Below are positions 1 to 11,385 of a stretch of 64,000 bases of DNA, one piece after another (the first letter of the stretch is position 1; each line of letters starts with the position of its first letter). Under the pieces are notes generated by a model. That model saw only the letters and a list, made by a program, of their open reading frames with translations, ran no database searches and was not told the origin of the DNA. A program made the translations under genes and the position numbers. This stretch comes from Magnolia sinica (Eukaryota > Streptophyta > Magnoliopsida > Magnoliales > Magnoliaceae): NCBI RefSeq assembly GCF_029962835.1, contig NC_080583.1, positions 1,488,001-1,552,000 of the forward strand. Reading direction: 5' to 3'.

Positions 1-40
1 CGGAGTAGATGTTACACATACATCAAGGTGGGGCCACTCA

Positions 41-670
41 GAACTTGTGCAGGAACTTCCTGGCACTTGTCTTCAGGACTTCGAAAAAGACAAAAAGCGA
101 CTTACAACTGCTTTCCTTAAAAGTTCGTCGCGATGTATCAGCCTTTTCTTTCGCCACTAGACAAGCGGTGCTCTGCGGTGAGGAGGACTGTTGCAACAGA
201 AAACCCATCTATTGGACGGTCCGAAGCAACTGATTTCGAACCATCAGCGAAATTTCTTATTCCATCATTTATGTTGGAGCTGCGAATATGGACGATTTAG
301 ATTCACCCTTACGGTGATGGATGGCAATGGACCAACATTCTGGTTAATCGCGTTGGAGAAGAGGATGGTTAGAAGATCAATGTGACACGTCATCACGTGT
401 AGAATGCGGAGTCCGAACCTGAGATTAGGGTCAAATAGTCGCGCCCACGTGAAGCGTTCACATCAGTGTTCATATCGTGAGATGGACGGGAGTATTAAAC
501 GCCCACGTTATTCTTCCAATACCTTCGTAAAATGGCCTCACAGATGAAGAATATTACTGACGTACCCTAACTGCAGTCCCCGAGACGGAAACGGATTGGC
601 CACTGCCATGCCACCAGCAAATGGCTAGTGGTCGGTGCTCCGTGAGTCCCGACATATTACACTAAACAGC
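41..670. other. Intergenic DNA, no gene seen
   Basis: Positions 1-40 look like the right end of a Mutator-like MITE (CACATACATCAAGGTGGGGC). The rest has short open frames without recognisable domains. Confidence 0.5.
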
Positions 671-985
671 GTTGAATGAACGTCTACTATTAAAAACTTC
701 TTGGGGCCATGAAAGTTTTGTATCAAGCTGATTTTTATTTTTTTCTTCCCTTCATTTGGGTCTGTGTGACCGAATCAACAGATTGGATGTCAAATAAACA
801 GTACAATGGGCCTTGGGAGGATTTTAATGGTGGATATCCAATCACCATTGTTTTCCTGTGGTGTGGTCCACGTAAGATTTATATTTCTCTAATTTTTGGG
901 ATCAAGGCCTAAAATTATCTGTAAAAATGGATGAACGTAATGGATGAAACACATACATCATGGTGGGCTCACATAGCACCGACCA
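671..985. mobile_element. Mutator-like MITE, partial copy
   Basis: Contains TAAAAACTTCTTGGGGCC, the GATTGGATGTCAAATAAAC block and ends ACACATACATCATGGTGGGC. The left half is missing. Confidence 0.6.
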
Positions 986-1038
986 CCAACTGCCGGACTG
1001 GTGGCATGAGGAGTAGCCAATCCGTTTCCCCCCAAGGC

Positions 1039-1572
1039 TATAGCTGTGCAAAATCAGATCCGATCCGAATTGAAGGCCTGGATCAGTGCGGATCGAGTAG
1101 GACCACTCAAATCTGATCGTACATCAGATCGAGTTCGGATCGTGGTCAATTTGAACCGATCCGATCCGGTTGGGTCCTATATATAAGTTTTTTACATATA
1201 ATTTTTTAATTTTTACTTTTTACTACTCATCTCGAACTGAACCCTAACCCCTCTTTCTCTACCCTAAGGAAGCGCTGCACCCACCCATCTCTCCTCCTTT
1301 CTCTCCTGATTTCTCTCCTCCTTTCTCTCCCTCTCTCTCCCGATCTTGATTCCGCCCAATCACTGGACAGATTCAAATCAATCCGACTTGATTTAGTTTC
1401 CTAGACCGAGTCGGACTCGGTTTGGGTCAGGCCAGCAACGATTCGGATCAGATTGAGTCAGCCCTGCTGGACTCGATCCCGGATCGGATCGAGTTCGGGT
1501 TAGGTTCTTGAAAAATCAGATCGAGTCGAGTTAGGCCCAATCCGGTCCGACTCGACTTGATGCCCACCTCTA
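1039..1572. mobile_element. hAT-like MITE 1 (GATCGGATC-rich type)
   Basis: It is flanked by CCCAAGGC (1031-1038) and CCCAAGAC (1573-1580), an 8-bp duplication with one mismatch. The right end CCCACCTCTA is the complement of TAGAGGTGGG, the terminus shared with other copies. The body is full of CGGATCGGATC/GAGTCGGACTCGG words, with a pyrimidine-rich centre (about 1240-1345). No coding capacity. Confidence 0.72.
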
Positions 1573-1683
1573 CCCAAGACTTACCGTATTGTACGAGGGA
1601 TAATTACAAAAACCTCCCCTTAAGTTTGGATTATTGTTGTGCTCCCCCTCCTAACGATGTTTGAAGGATTGCAGCCAAGGTAG

Positions 1684-1843
1684 CTCGAAAAGCTCACTAA
1701 GCTCGGCTCGATCTAGCTTGGCTTGATTCAACTTGAACGACAACTTGAGACGAGCCAATCTTCATATGACCCAATGCGATGCATGCAAGGCACATGGATT
1801 ATGACCATTGCAATGTATGTAAGGCCCAATTGGTGTGGCCTAT

Positions 1844-1934
<91 letters not shown>

Positions 1935-2407
1935 TATATCATATATCTTATGTTTATCCATTTTCTTACCATTTCTTTTTCTTACCTAACTCGTAGCGTT
2001 CAAGCTTGACTCAGCGTCTGCCCGATTTGTCTTAATTATACGGCCTGCACTCGGCCACTCGTTCAAGCTCTCTTTCTCTCTCTTAGCACCAATAACAAGG
2101 TACCTCTATGTCTCTATTTAATACTTTATATATTTATTAATTGAATATTTGATTTAGTGGTTGGGTCAGTTGGGTTGAGTGGTTGGGATGAGTCAGGTAC
2201 TGGTTGGGTCGGGTTAGGAGTAGGCTCAACTTGACTCGAGGTTATCTCGCCTCAACTCGATTCACTAGCTCGCCTCGAGCTCAACTTGAAAGGTTTGGCA
2301 AACAAGCAAAGCTTCAGTGGTAAGCTCGAGGCTGAGCTCGAACTTGATGAGAGCAAGGATGAGTCCAGCCGAGCTTGGCCCACCTCGACTCGGCTCGATG
2401 TACAACC
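1684..2407. mobile_element. hAT-like MITE (TCGAGC-rich type) containing a (TA)n microsatellite
   Basis: The segment is dense in CTCGGCTCGA words and ends GGCTCGATGTACAACCATA, like the right end of the element at 26347-26962. The left end is unclear and no target duplication was found, so it may be truncated. Confidence 0.5.
1848..1934. repeat. (TA)n microsatellite, about 43 repeats
   Basis: An almost perfect TA run of about 87 bp. It produces open frames on both strands made of alternating Ile and Tyr, which are not genes. Confidence 0.97.
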
Positions 2408-2644
2408 ATAGCTAAAAATGACGAAAAAACCCTCATTTCATTTTGTTCGCACGGGTCCCACCATTACGCAATAGCATCCAACTTATCTAATAGGGTCCCT
2501 ACATGAGAAATGAAATTGAAATGGGAGGTAAATGAATTAGGAGTTAATGACTTACTTAATTATGTTTAGATAGGAGTAAATAAAATATATTTCAAATTCA
2601 AATATTCTATTTGGATAGAAGTAACGAGAGGTATTAGAATGTAC

Positions 2645-3670
2645 TGGAATTTTTTAATATCCTAAATTAGCCTTAATATCTCAAACTAATATATATATAT
2701 ATATATATATAATTTAACAAATTGATTGTAATAAGCCCATTGAAATATATATTTGAACCAAAATTTTTTTAAAAAAAAATTGAGCCTGAAGTGAGGCCAC
2801 AAACAAAAGGATCGTAAATAAGAAATTTGTCAATACTTTTTAACCGTCCATTTAGATGCCCAACCTTTGGACAATTTAGATCATTCTATTGGTGTGATTT
2901 TAGTGATGTAGTTAGTGATTGAATTGTTTCGGAGTATCACTAGCTTGCCATGTGTACGAGAGACATATGCGTAGCGCCACATTTATTTACATGTGTAACT
3001 CTCCAAGGGAACTCAAAGAGGCATTTACTTCCAAATCTTTTTTCATAGAGAGGATTTCATTTGCATGCTCATTTATTGCCATTTTATTACATTTTTAGGC
3101 ATTTACTTGCATCCAAGCACATCTCAAATACCATTTACTTTCGTTTACTCTCAATTCCCTCCATTTACATTAATTTACTTCCATACAAATGACCCTAAAG
3201 CTATTTAAATTATTTAGTGAGTCACACCCACTCACAAAACCTTGAGACTTTTATTGGGAGTTATATTTGTAATGCATTGAAATCCAAATCATAAATCAAG
3301 GTAATTTTAAATGCTTCGTTGTGTGTAGGTGCTTCTAATTGGAATACTCTAGAATCTAAAACTAAAATTGCATTCAAATTCTGTAATATATTTATAAAAA
3401 TTTAAATTTACTTACCAAATTAATTTTAATATTCCAAATTAGTGTATATGTGCAATAATTGATTGTAATAAGTTCATTGGAATATATACATCAATAAAAA
3501 ATGATAAATTTTCAAGACGTGGGATGGGCCACCACAAGTATAGGATTATAAATGACTCACCAACATTTTTTAACAATTGATTTACAAGGCCAATGTTTGG
3601 ATTGTTTAGATAATTTTATCAATTCAATTTTAGTGATGCAACGGATAATTTCATTGTAGTAGGGTATCAC
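2645..3670. repeat. Two copies of an unclassified AT-rich dispersed repeat
   Basis: 2645-2945 and 3400-3670 share GATTGTAATAAGYYCATTG, AATATATA, a GACAATTTAGAT-type block and TTTTAGTGATGYA...GAGTATCAC. A third copy lies at 26070-26345 (ATTATAGTGATGCAATTGAT...GAGATATCAT). There is no coding capacity, and ends are not resolved. Confidence 0.5.
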
Positions 3671-5394
3671 ACCTTTATTATAATAAAGATTCCCTTACCT
3701 TTTAAAAATGAGCTAAAAAAAACATATTACTTTGAATAATAATAAAGGGAGAGATTTCAAAATACACAAAAACCATATAATCTATGTATTTCCGATTTTA
3801 AATACCTCTAATTCACACTGTCAAATGACTTTTGGATTCAAAATGCATTCAAATCCACACTACCAAATGACTCCTAAAAATTTATATGATTGGCGATTTG
3901 ATGGTTCGATTAACTTGATTTAGGCATTTTATTTTTACTTTGGAGTAACAAAAGTCAACTGTTTATATGATATATTGGCATAGGATAGGCTTATGCATTT
4001 ATCCCTAGTTACATATAAGATAAGGGTAAGACAATCAATTACTCAAAGGTAACATTGCAAATGTATTAAAAGGGGAAATCTATAGCCAAAAGGGATGTAT
4101 TTACAATATTTTAGGTTAGAGGGGAAATCTACAGCCAAAAGGGATGTATTTACAATATTTTAGGTTAGAGGGAAGGTGTTTATAAATTTTAGAAAAATAA
4201 GGAATGTGTTTGCAGTTATCCGCCTGTGTTAGTTCTGCACCGTTTTAAAATGGCAGTGGCTCCTCAAACCTATATATGGCATAGTTATATAGAAATCCAA
4301 ACCATCCAAATTGATGCCCAAGCTATGGATGTAGCATGACTGAAAATTTATTCGGATGAGGTAATATTGAACATCTGATTTTTCCTTTCGAATTTGGGCC
4401 ACTCATTTACTTTTTTAACCATCCATTTGATGGACACTAATTAAACAGTTAAGATTGATCAATCGGTATAATTTTTCCTACAAGATTCCTCCACAAGGGG
4501 TCCCACACTTTAGATGGTCTGGATAGTTGAGGATAACCCACCACCATTTTCTAAATGGTGCATGGCTATAGTAGTCTTTCCCCGCTTCCATACGAATACG
4601 ATGATAGACGACTACATTGATGGTAGCTACGGCGCAAAACACAAACTCGGTCAGCCAAACACATCCCAACTCACAAATGGATGATCAGAATTGTTCAATC
4701 GACCACCCCACCAGTGGTCCATCAGATCTATGCCCTAAATCACCATACATGGGTTGAACCTTAGATCCAGATTGCCAAACAATGGGACCAACTTGTAGTA
4801 AATGCTCTAAACTTTAAAAGTGAATGTCCATTCATTAATTGATCTGATTCGATATGACCAATCTAAAGTGGACCCTATTAAATAGGCATGAACAGATTAA
4901 AGGATACTTAAACATGATCTAATTATTCTCTCAACCATCAATTGTCTTTGATGTTTAGGCAATTTGTAATTGGATAAGGGTTAACCATTTTGAATGGATT
5001 CTTTTTTGCATTATGATAATAGATGTGAGTTTAATAACTTGATATTTTCTTTTATAAGTATTTTAAGCTCAATATTTCTCAAAGGAATAAGAATACTAGA
5101 TAAATAAAAGAAAGCTAAACAATGTCGATTTTATTGATGTTTAGAGGTATGGCTTATTAGAAATGATAAAATATTAATCAACCAAATGCAATAAATAAAA
5201 AAGAAAGATAAATAATGACTCATCCATTGGAATAGCGATTCGAGGTAGGTGGATAGCAAGATGTGAACTGAATGGGGCATGATCGGTTAAATTAGAACAT
5301 GGTTGATCATGGATTTAAAAATTAAGGTTGTGTGAATGCCCTCCCCACGAAGAAAGACGGTACAAAATGAAGCCCTTACTTTGTCGGCTTTCTC
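3671..5394. other. AT-rich intergenic DNA
   Basis: It contains the 49-bp duplication and short open frames only. CAAATGACTCCT-type words near 3815 and 3865 suggest an unresolved MITE end. No gene or RNA gene is recognised. Confidence 0.5.
4072..4169. repeat. Tandem duplication, 49 bp x 2
   Basis: GGGGAAATCTAYAGCCAAAA followed by GGGATGTATTTACAATATTT is repeated at 4072 and 4121 with one base difference. Confidence 0.93.
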
Positions 5395-6554
5395 CGTTTG
5401 TCTATTCTCCAGCTCTGGTTTGATTTGATTTAGATGTGGGGTTGATTCAGAGGTAAAAGTGCATTTGACTTGGAGTCACCACTGGCTAAATAAAGTTTCG
5501 AATATATGACTGACTATAAATCATATAATCATAAGATTCCCCAACTCAAGTGACTCTTATGGTTGGTTTGAGACCGTAGATTCTGGGTAAAGACATCAAT
5601 TATAGAAAAAGAATGGGTTAAACACCCTTTTTACATCTGTGCAATACACAATTTTTACTTTACGGGACTGTACGATTTGTAGGGAGATTTAAAGGAATTC
5701 CAGTGTCAATGTCTAGCTGTGCTTTGCAGAGTTTAAGACTCCAGACAAGCCAATAGAAAAAATAAATAACACATAGCCTTACTACACAGGGTTTAAGACC
5801 CCTGATAGGCAATAAGAAAATAAATGAAACTTGACCTTAATTTATAGGGTTTAAGACTCTCCGTTTCGTTTCTCCTTGTCCCCCCTCTCTATCCTACAGC
5901 GAGCTGCTTTAAATAGGCTATGGAAGATACTTGAGTAATGATACGTAAAGGAGTAGAGGAGGATCGGAAATAGGGTTGGATCTTGCCAAACCGTAGCCAT
6001 ATAATGAAAAGTGGTAGGATTGGGCGCACTAAAGTGAAGTTGTAGGGCTTGTAATTGGTCCAATGCAATATATACCCAGAACTGGTCGACCAGGGACTAG
6101 TTTTGCATAGAACCGGTCCTTAGTGGACTGATTTTACCTATAACCGGTCCTTCACGGGTAAGTTCCTTACCTTTTGAAATAGGGATAACCGGTCCTTCAC
6201 GTGTAAGTTCCTTACTTTTTGAAATAGGGATAACCAGTCCTTCACAGGTAAGTTCCTTACTTTTTGAAATAGGGATAACTGATCCTTCACGGCTAAGTTC
6301 CTTACGTTTTGAAATAGGGATAACTGATCCTTCACGGCTAAGTTCCTTACGTTTTGAAATAGGGACTTTGCTCCGTGGGTGCACCTGAGACTATTCTCCC
6401 TTGTTTGGCTTTCCACCCGTACATCCCGGTAATGGTTTATCCCGATCCGACGGTTGTCTTCAGGGCATGCTTTATGTCGTACATGTTCTTTGATCGGGAC
6501 CCGACTGGAGTCGATGGGCGAGATTTACTCTCGTTTAGTGTGGGGTGTCTACAG
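5395..6554 (-). repeat. LTR-like fragment (Ty3/gypsy type) with internal tandem repeats
   Basis: On the minus strand it begins TGTAGACACCCCACAC (6554), a common plant gypsy LTR start. It contains GTGGTGACTCCAAGTCAAAT, homologous to a second fragment at 54655-55276. It includes a 45-bp tandem repeat at 6141-6365 and a weaker 58-60 bp repeat (GTTTAAGACTCC at 5731, 5791, 5849). No coding region is attached. Confidence 0.5.
6141..6365. repeat. Tandem repeat, 45 bp x 5
   Basis: Units begin TAACCGGTCCTTCACGGGTA (or a close variant) at 6141, 6186, 6231, 6276 and 6321, each ending TTTTGAAATAGGGA. Because 45 is a multiple of 3, the minus strand gives open frames of 15-residue repeats (VIPISKRKELSREGS). 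I regard this as a side effect and not as a protein. Confidence 0.93.
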
Positions 6555-7476
6555 GTTGTAGATATTTATTCTACTCCTAAAATATTGTAGCAGAAGCTGC
6601 TAGGCAATAGCGATTTATGGTAAAGCTAGGTTAGGCTATGCTAAGATAAGTGAATTATAAATGTAAAGTAAATAGATGTATTTGGTGTCGGGGCCTCGAG
6701 TTCTTCTTCGATTGCACCTTTTATAGCTTGTTAGGGTGACAAAACCCTTGCTGGGTTTCCCTGCTGATCCCGGACCCTTCACAACTATGTCATATCTAGC
6801 TTGCATTGGAAAAAAGAAAAGAAGAAGAAGACCCCAATCGGATTTGAAAATGCTGACTTCTCGAATCTTTTTCTTATGACTGATTTGTCGTAGAGATCTT
6901 TGTGGCCCACTAAATTTGGTCATTGCGCCTGAGAGCATCAAGATTCCTCTGATGAAGATAACCAACTCAAGATTGAAATCCCGCTAAAGGAATTAGAAGC
7001 AAATCTCGTACCTCAAATCGATCATGGGCACTCATTTGGTGGCCCACCTCCTCTACTCCGAAGTATTGGACAGTCACGATCAAATCACTTTCTGCATTTT
7101 CACCATTCACTACAAGATAATTTAGAGTATTGGCGGGATCTAACACTAGTATGGGTCCAATTAGATTTTCCATCAAGTTCTCCCATTGTGTTTATTCCAA
7201 TTGAATCATGGGTTGGATTAGATTATCCAACTGACATGTCTGTCTCTCCCAAGTTGGGACCAATCCGCAACCGAATTCAATTGAATATCAATTCGATCTC
7301 TCGATATTCGGAGCCTTCTCCGATGCGACAGAGTCTCTGAACATATACGTAAAGATCTCTCATTTTGGAAGAGTTGTGAGAGATGACCTCGTTAATAATA
7401 TCACCGCAGGTTACGTGATAAGATATATCCTCTTATGCTCCCTTCCTGGCATGTTGCCTCATTAATTAATGTGATA
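6555..7476. other. Intergenic DNA, nothing recognised
   Basis: Two adjacent minus-strand frames of 109 and 69 codons (6636-6965, 6967-7176) show no domain I recognise and no splice-supported continuation. Confidence 0.4.
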
Positions 7477-7484
7477 ATCATAGC

Positions 7485-8243
7485 TAGATGTGTACATGAG
7501 TTAAGCCGAGCTTTGCCCAGCTCGTGCTCGGCTCGGCTCGGCCTTTGAGCTCGGAACAACAACTCGTGCTCGGCTCGGTCGAGTTCGAGTAGAGTTCAAG
7601 CCAAGTTCGAGTCTTCGAACCTGTTTCGAGTCTTCGAGCTAGTGGTCGCTGGTGGGAACTGCTCGGACTTAATATACATTCAACAGGTCTGTCCAACCAG
7701 TGGTTGTTGGTCGGATGGGTTCGTCCGGCCAATGGTCGCTGGTCGGATAGGTTCCGCTACTCGGATGACTGAAAAAAATGGAGAGAGTGGAGGTCGGAGG
7801 TAGAACTCACTTTCGAAAGAAATGCTGCCGAACAAACGCTAGATGAACGAAATGTCGCTGAACAGACGCTAGATGAACAAAATGTAGTTGGAAGGATGGC
7901 TGATTTGGAAGAAGAAATGGAGTGATTTGGGGAGATTCGGGTGAAATGGAGGGAGAACGGATAGAGCTTGCTGGTTTGGGCGTACGAGTAGGGCTGGGCG
8001 ACTGAGTATGGTTTTTTATAAAAACTTTATATATAACTTAAAGTCGAGTCAAGCCGAGTCAAGTCGAGCTTAATACTGAGTCGAGCTACGTCCAGCTTAA
8101 ACTCAACTCGAAATGTTTCAAGCACTCAAAATATGGCTCGATTAGATTCAAACAACTTTTCGATCTAAGTTGAGTCGAGCTTTTTCGAGTTGAACTGAGC
8201 GAGTTACGGGTTACGGAGATAAGGCTGCTCATGTACAGCTCTA
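7485..8243. mobile_element. hAT-like MITE 2 (TCGAGC-rich type)
   Basis: It starts TAGATGTGTACATGAG and ends CTCATGTACAGCTCTA, inverted ends of about 16 bp. Flanks are ATCATAGC (7477-7484) and ATAGTAGC (8244-8251), 8-bp duplications with two mismatches. The body is filled with GCTCGGCTCGG and GAGTCGAGC words in opposite orientation towards each end. Confidence 0.75.
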
Positions 8244-8316
8244 ATAGTAGCCACCTAGCATCAGCTAATTTATACTCTTAACAACGGCCAAGTAAGATTT
8301 ATTTCAATATCGGCGG

Positions 8317-8732
8317 AGACGTAGATTGCGTGCTACCCCCGCCTGTCCCTAGCTCCAAACGGGCATTTCTGTGGGTAGGCCCACCGTGATCTATCTGTAG
8401 ATCCAAACCCTCTATCCCTTTCCTCGGATTATTTTAAGGCATCCAAACAAAAAATGAGGTGGATCCAACGAATCAACTGGACCACACAACAGATGACTCT
8501 TGCATTTAATGCAATTGACATTTAATGCTTTGCGCATTTTAATGCAACCAGGTTTATTATTTGGTGTGGTCCAATTGGGAGTTGGATTTGCTTCATTTTT
8601 GTACCCATGCCTTAAAATAATTTAAGAAAAGGGATAGACGGCTTGGATGTACGGATACATCACAGTGGGCTGGCCCACAGAACTGCCCGTTCGGTGCTAG
8701 GGACGGGCGGGAGAAGTACGCAATCCGCGTCC
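8317..8732. mobile_element. Mutator-like MITE with 9-bp duplication (copy A)
   Basis: Ends are AGACGTAGATTGCGTGCT and the complement of GGACGCGGATTGCGTACT, with inverted similarity extending about 140 bp inward (CCCGCCYGTCCCTAGC, GTGGG..GCCCAC). Flanks are TATCGGCGG (8308-8316) and TATCGGCCG (8733-8741), a 9-bp duplication with one mismatch. A 9-bp duplication and long inverted ends are Mutator features. Confidence 0.82.
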
Positions 8733-9021
8733 TATCGGCCGTTAGTGTCAACACATGACAGCTCTTTATTGCTCCATGTCAGAGACCTGGAATTGTAACT
8801 GTAAACAGATACAGTGATGCGTTTTAATACAACCATCAAAACATCCAATGCGTTAAAAAGGTTGGACGAACCATGGTGGCCACCTCAAATGAAAATCAGG
8901 CTGATCATAAGGATTGGGTGGGCCACACCAGTACTCGAGTCACACCATTAGCTGTTCACTGATTTTGTTGTTGTGTCCTGATGGACGCGGACTAAGTTCG
9001 ACCCCTGATCCAGCCAGGTGG

Positions 9022-9435
9022 GTGGGGCCCTAACCATGGGCCCACCTCGATATATGTGTTGTATATCTACACCGTCCATCAGTTTTGCCAGCTCATTCTA
9101 AGGAGATACAAATCCTAGGTGGACAACCCAGTAGGGATTGGATTCCCACCATTAAAATCTTGGCCACCAAAGTTTTGGATCAACCTGTTATTTGTGTCTT
9201 CCATTCATCCAGCTATGTGGACCTTATCAACAGGTTGGATGGCAAATAAAAATTACGGTGGGCCCTAAGAAAATTTTAATGGTGGGCATTCAATCACCAC
9301 TTTTAACCCTTCATGTGGTCCACCCGAGATGTAGATCGGCTTCATTTTTGGGCCCTATGTCCTGAAATGAAATGGCCAAAAAAAAACGGATGGACGGCGT
9401 AGATGTACTACACATACATCAAGATGGCCCCGCGG
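9022..9435. mobile_element. Mutator-like MITE copy
   Basis: GGGCCCACCTCGATATATGTG at the left, AAATAAAAATTACGGTGGGC in the middle and CACATACATCAAGATGGCCCC at the right. GGACGCGGACTAAG at 8982 and CGAATCTGCGTTC at 9449 may be its true termini. Confidence 0.65.
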
Positions 9436-9478
9436 TCACGGCATCACCGAATCTGCGTTCTCCATCCGCTGTGATAGG

Positions 9479-9896
9479 AGAAAAGTTTTGATACTCTGGC
9501 AGAGCGTGGTGGATGATACGCAGACACTTATAAGTTACTTAAATTTCCATACCTGGCATGCAAATAGTTCAATATAAACGGTCAAAATTTGGTTAATATC
9601 TTAGACCTATCATTTACCAAAATATTTATCTTACTTGATTATCCAAAAAATAGATTGAGGGCCATTTATTGGACGGTTAAAAATGAAAACTATCCAACTG
9701 TTTTTTATTTCTACAAACAAGTGTCCCTAATCAAAGGCTAGGATTTTTCAACCTATCTGATTTTCGTCCATAAATTACTTGCACCGGTTCCCACAACATA
9801 GTCCGTTTGATTTGAGTTTAAGATATCCCAAATATACTCTTGCAAAGTGCCTGCATAGCGAGCGTCATACACAGGCAGAGTATCAAAAAACTCCTC
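9479..9896. mobile_element. MITE with AAAAGTTTTGATACTCTG ends
   Basis: The left end AGAAAAGTTTTGATACTCTG is inverted at the right as CAGAGTATCAAAAAACTCCT. A related copy at about 25574-25905 shares ATTGGACGGTTAA, ACAAACAAGYGTCCCYAA and TGGCATGCAA. The superfamily is unknown and no target duplication is clear. Confidence 0.6.
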
Positions 9897-10449
9897 TTTC
9901 TAGAGAAAGAATCTACGTGGCAAAATCGTAATATGCTGAAAACCCAAGGGCAAATGCAAGTGAAGATAATGCTCCGCCTGCAAGAGTCGGATGAAGTAAT
10001 AAATAGTTTCGTAATCAGTACTTAATCAAGTCTCAGTAATTAATTAAATAATTAAATAATAACAGAAATTAAATATTCTGCTCGTCTTCTTCGATGAGCG
10101 AACCCCCACGTGCTCTCTTCCACTCTCTCTCCTTTTAAATTACGTACGCACCGTTTTCCAAAGCATTTGTGGTCCGCACCTTACTTCCCACGCACGTGTG
10201 ATGGCACGTGAGAAAGCGACGGTACGCTCCAGCTCCGTTGCTTCCAGCTCGACCTGTCTCGCTCTTGCATAGCTGGATCCGCACGTGCGGTGTCACGACC
10301 GCTTGTGGGTATGTGTGTGGATCGGGACTCGAGAGAGACATGCGTGCAGATGCTTGTAAAAAGAATCGGGAAGCGTCGAGCCTCTTCGATGCGGTCGTTT
10401 GGATGCAGGAAGATCACGTGTCCAGGGATAGTCTATTGGACGGTTCTCT

Positions 10450-11385
10450 TTGGGCCCCACATGATGTATGTGTTTAATCCACGCTGTCCATCCATTTTAG
10501 ATCGTTATTCCAGAGTTTGAGCTCAAAACCTCGGCTTGTTCAGGTCTCAGGTGGACCACGCCACAGGAAAATAGTAGTAATTAAAGCAAGCCTTTAGCAG
10601 GAAGTTCCTGCGCTGGGATGCTAGATGGGTTCTAACGTGATGTTTGTGATAAATCCACACCGTTCATCCGTTTTGGGAGGTTATTTTAGAACATTTGACC
10701 AAAAATGAGGTGTATCCAAAAGTCAAGTAGGCCGTATGAGAGGAAACAGTGTAGATTCAATGACCACCGTTTGAAACATTCCTATGGTCACAAAGTTTTA
10801 TATCAGGCGAAGTTTCTGGTGATTTCACTTCATCCAAGTGGGAATGACCCTATAAAAGGTTTGGATGATATATAAATATCAAGTAGATCCCAGGAAGGTT
10901 TCAACGGTAGGAAACTCTTTCCCCAGTTTTCCCTCTCGTCCGGTCCACTTGAGTCTTGGATCCACCTGAATTTTGGTCTTATAACCTAAAATGAGCTCCC
11001 ACAACGGATGGACGGTGTGGATTTCTCACAAACATCATTATGGCCCCACTCAACATCCCAGCGCAGCAACTTACTGCGGAAGGCTTTCGCAGTAAATCTG
11101 CGTCGTTGAAAACTTCCTACGGCCCACTGCAAGGTTTATTTGCCATCCAACCTGTTGATCAGGTGACAAAAACCTGGATGAAGGGAAAACAAAAATAATA
11201 GCTTGGTCGAAAGCTTTTGTGGCCGTTAAAAAGTTTTTTAACGGTGGGTGTTCAATCACCACTGTTTCCTGTGGTGTAGTCCACCTGAGATTTTGATCAA
11301 CCTCTAGGCTCACTATCTGACATGATCTGAAAATATAAATGAACGGTGTTGATAAAATAAATAAATCACAGTGGAGCCCATACGG
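10450..11385. mobile_element. Mutator-like MITE interrupted by a second copy
   Basis: The outer copy is 10450-10582 (GGGCCCCACATGATGTATGT...GGACCACGCCACAGGAAAATAG) plus 11105-11385 (TTGAAAACTTCCTACGGCCC...GTGGAGCCCATACGG). The interruption falls between two sequences that are adjacent in other copies of the family. Confidence 0.72.
10583..11104. mobile_element. Mutator-like MITE nested in another copy (copy D)
   Basis: The inverted ends share TGCGCTGGGATG and TGATGTTTGTGAKAAATCCA. The right terminus is the complement of GACGCAGATTTACTGCG, matching the GGACGCGGATT family end. The left terminus is shortened, so the 9-bp duplication cannot be read. Confidence 0.7.

Noticed and set aside
1723..2009. 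Open frames on both strands with long Ile-Tyr alternation
   Set aside because: They are translations of the (TA)n microsatellite and nothing else.
6097..6416. Minus-strand frames encoding 15-residue repeats
   Set aside because: They result from the 45-bp tandem repeat being a multiple of three; there is no start context, domain or conservation in the related fragment.
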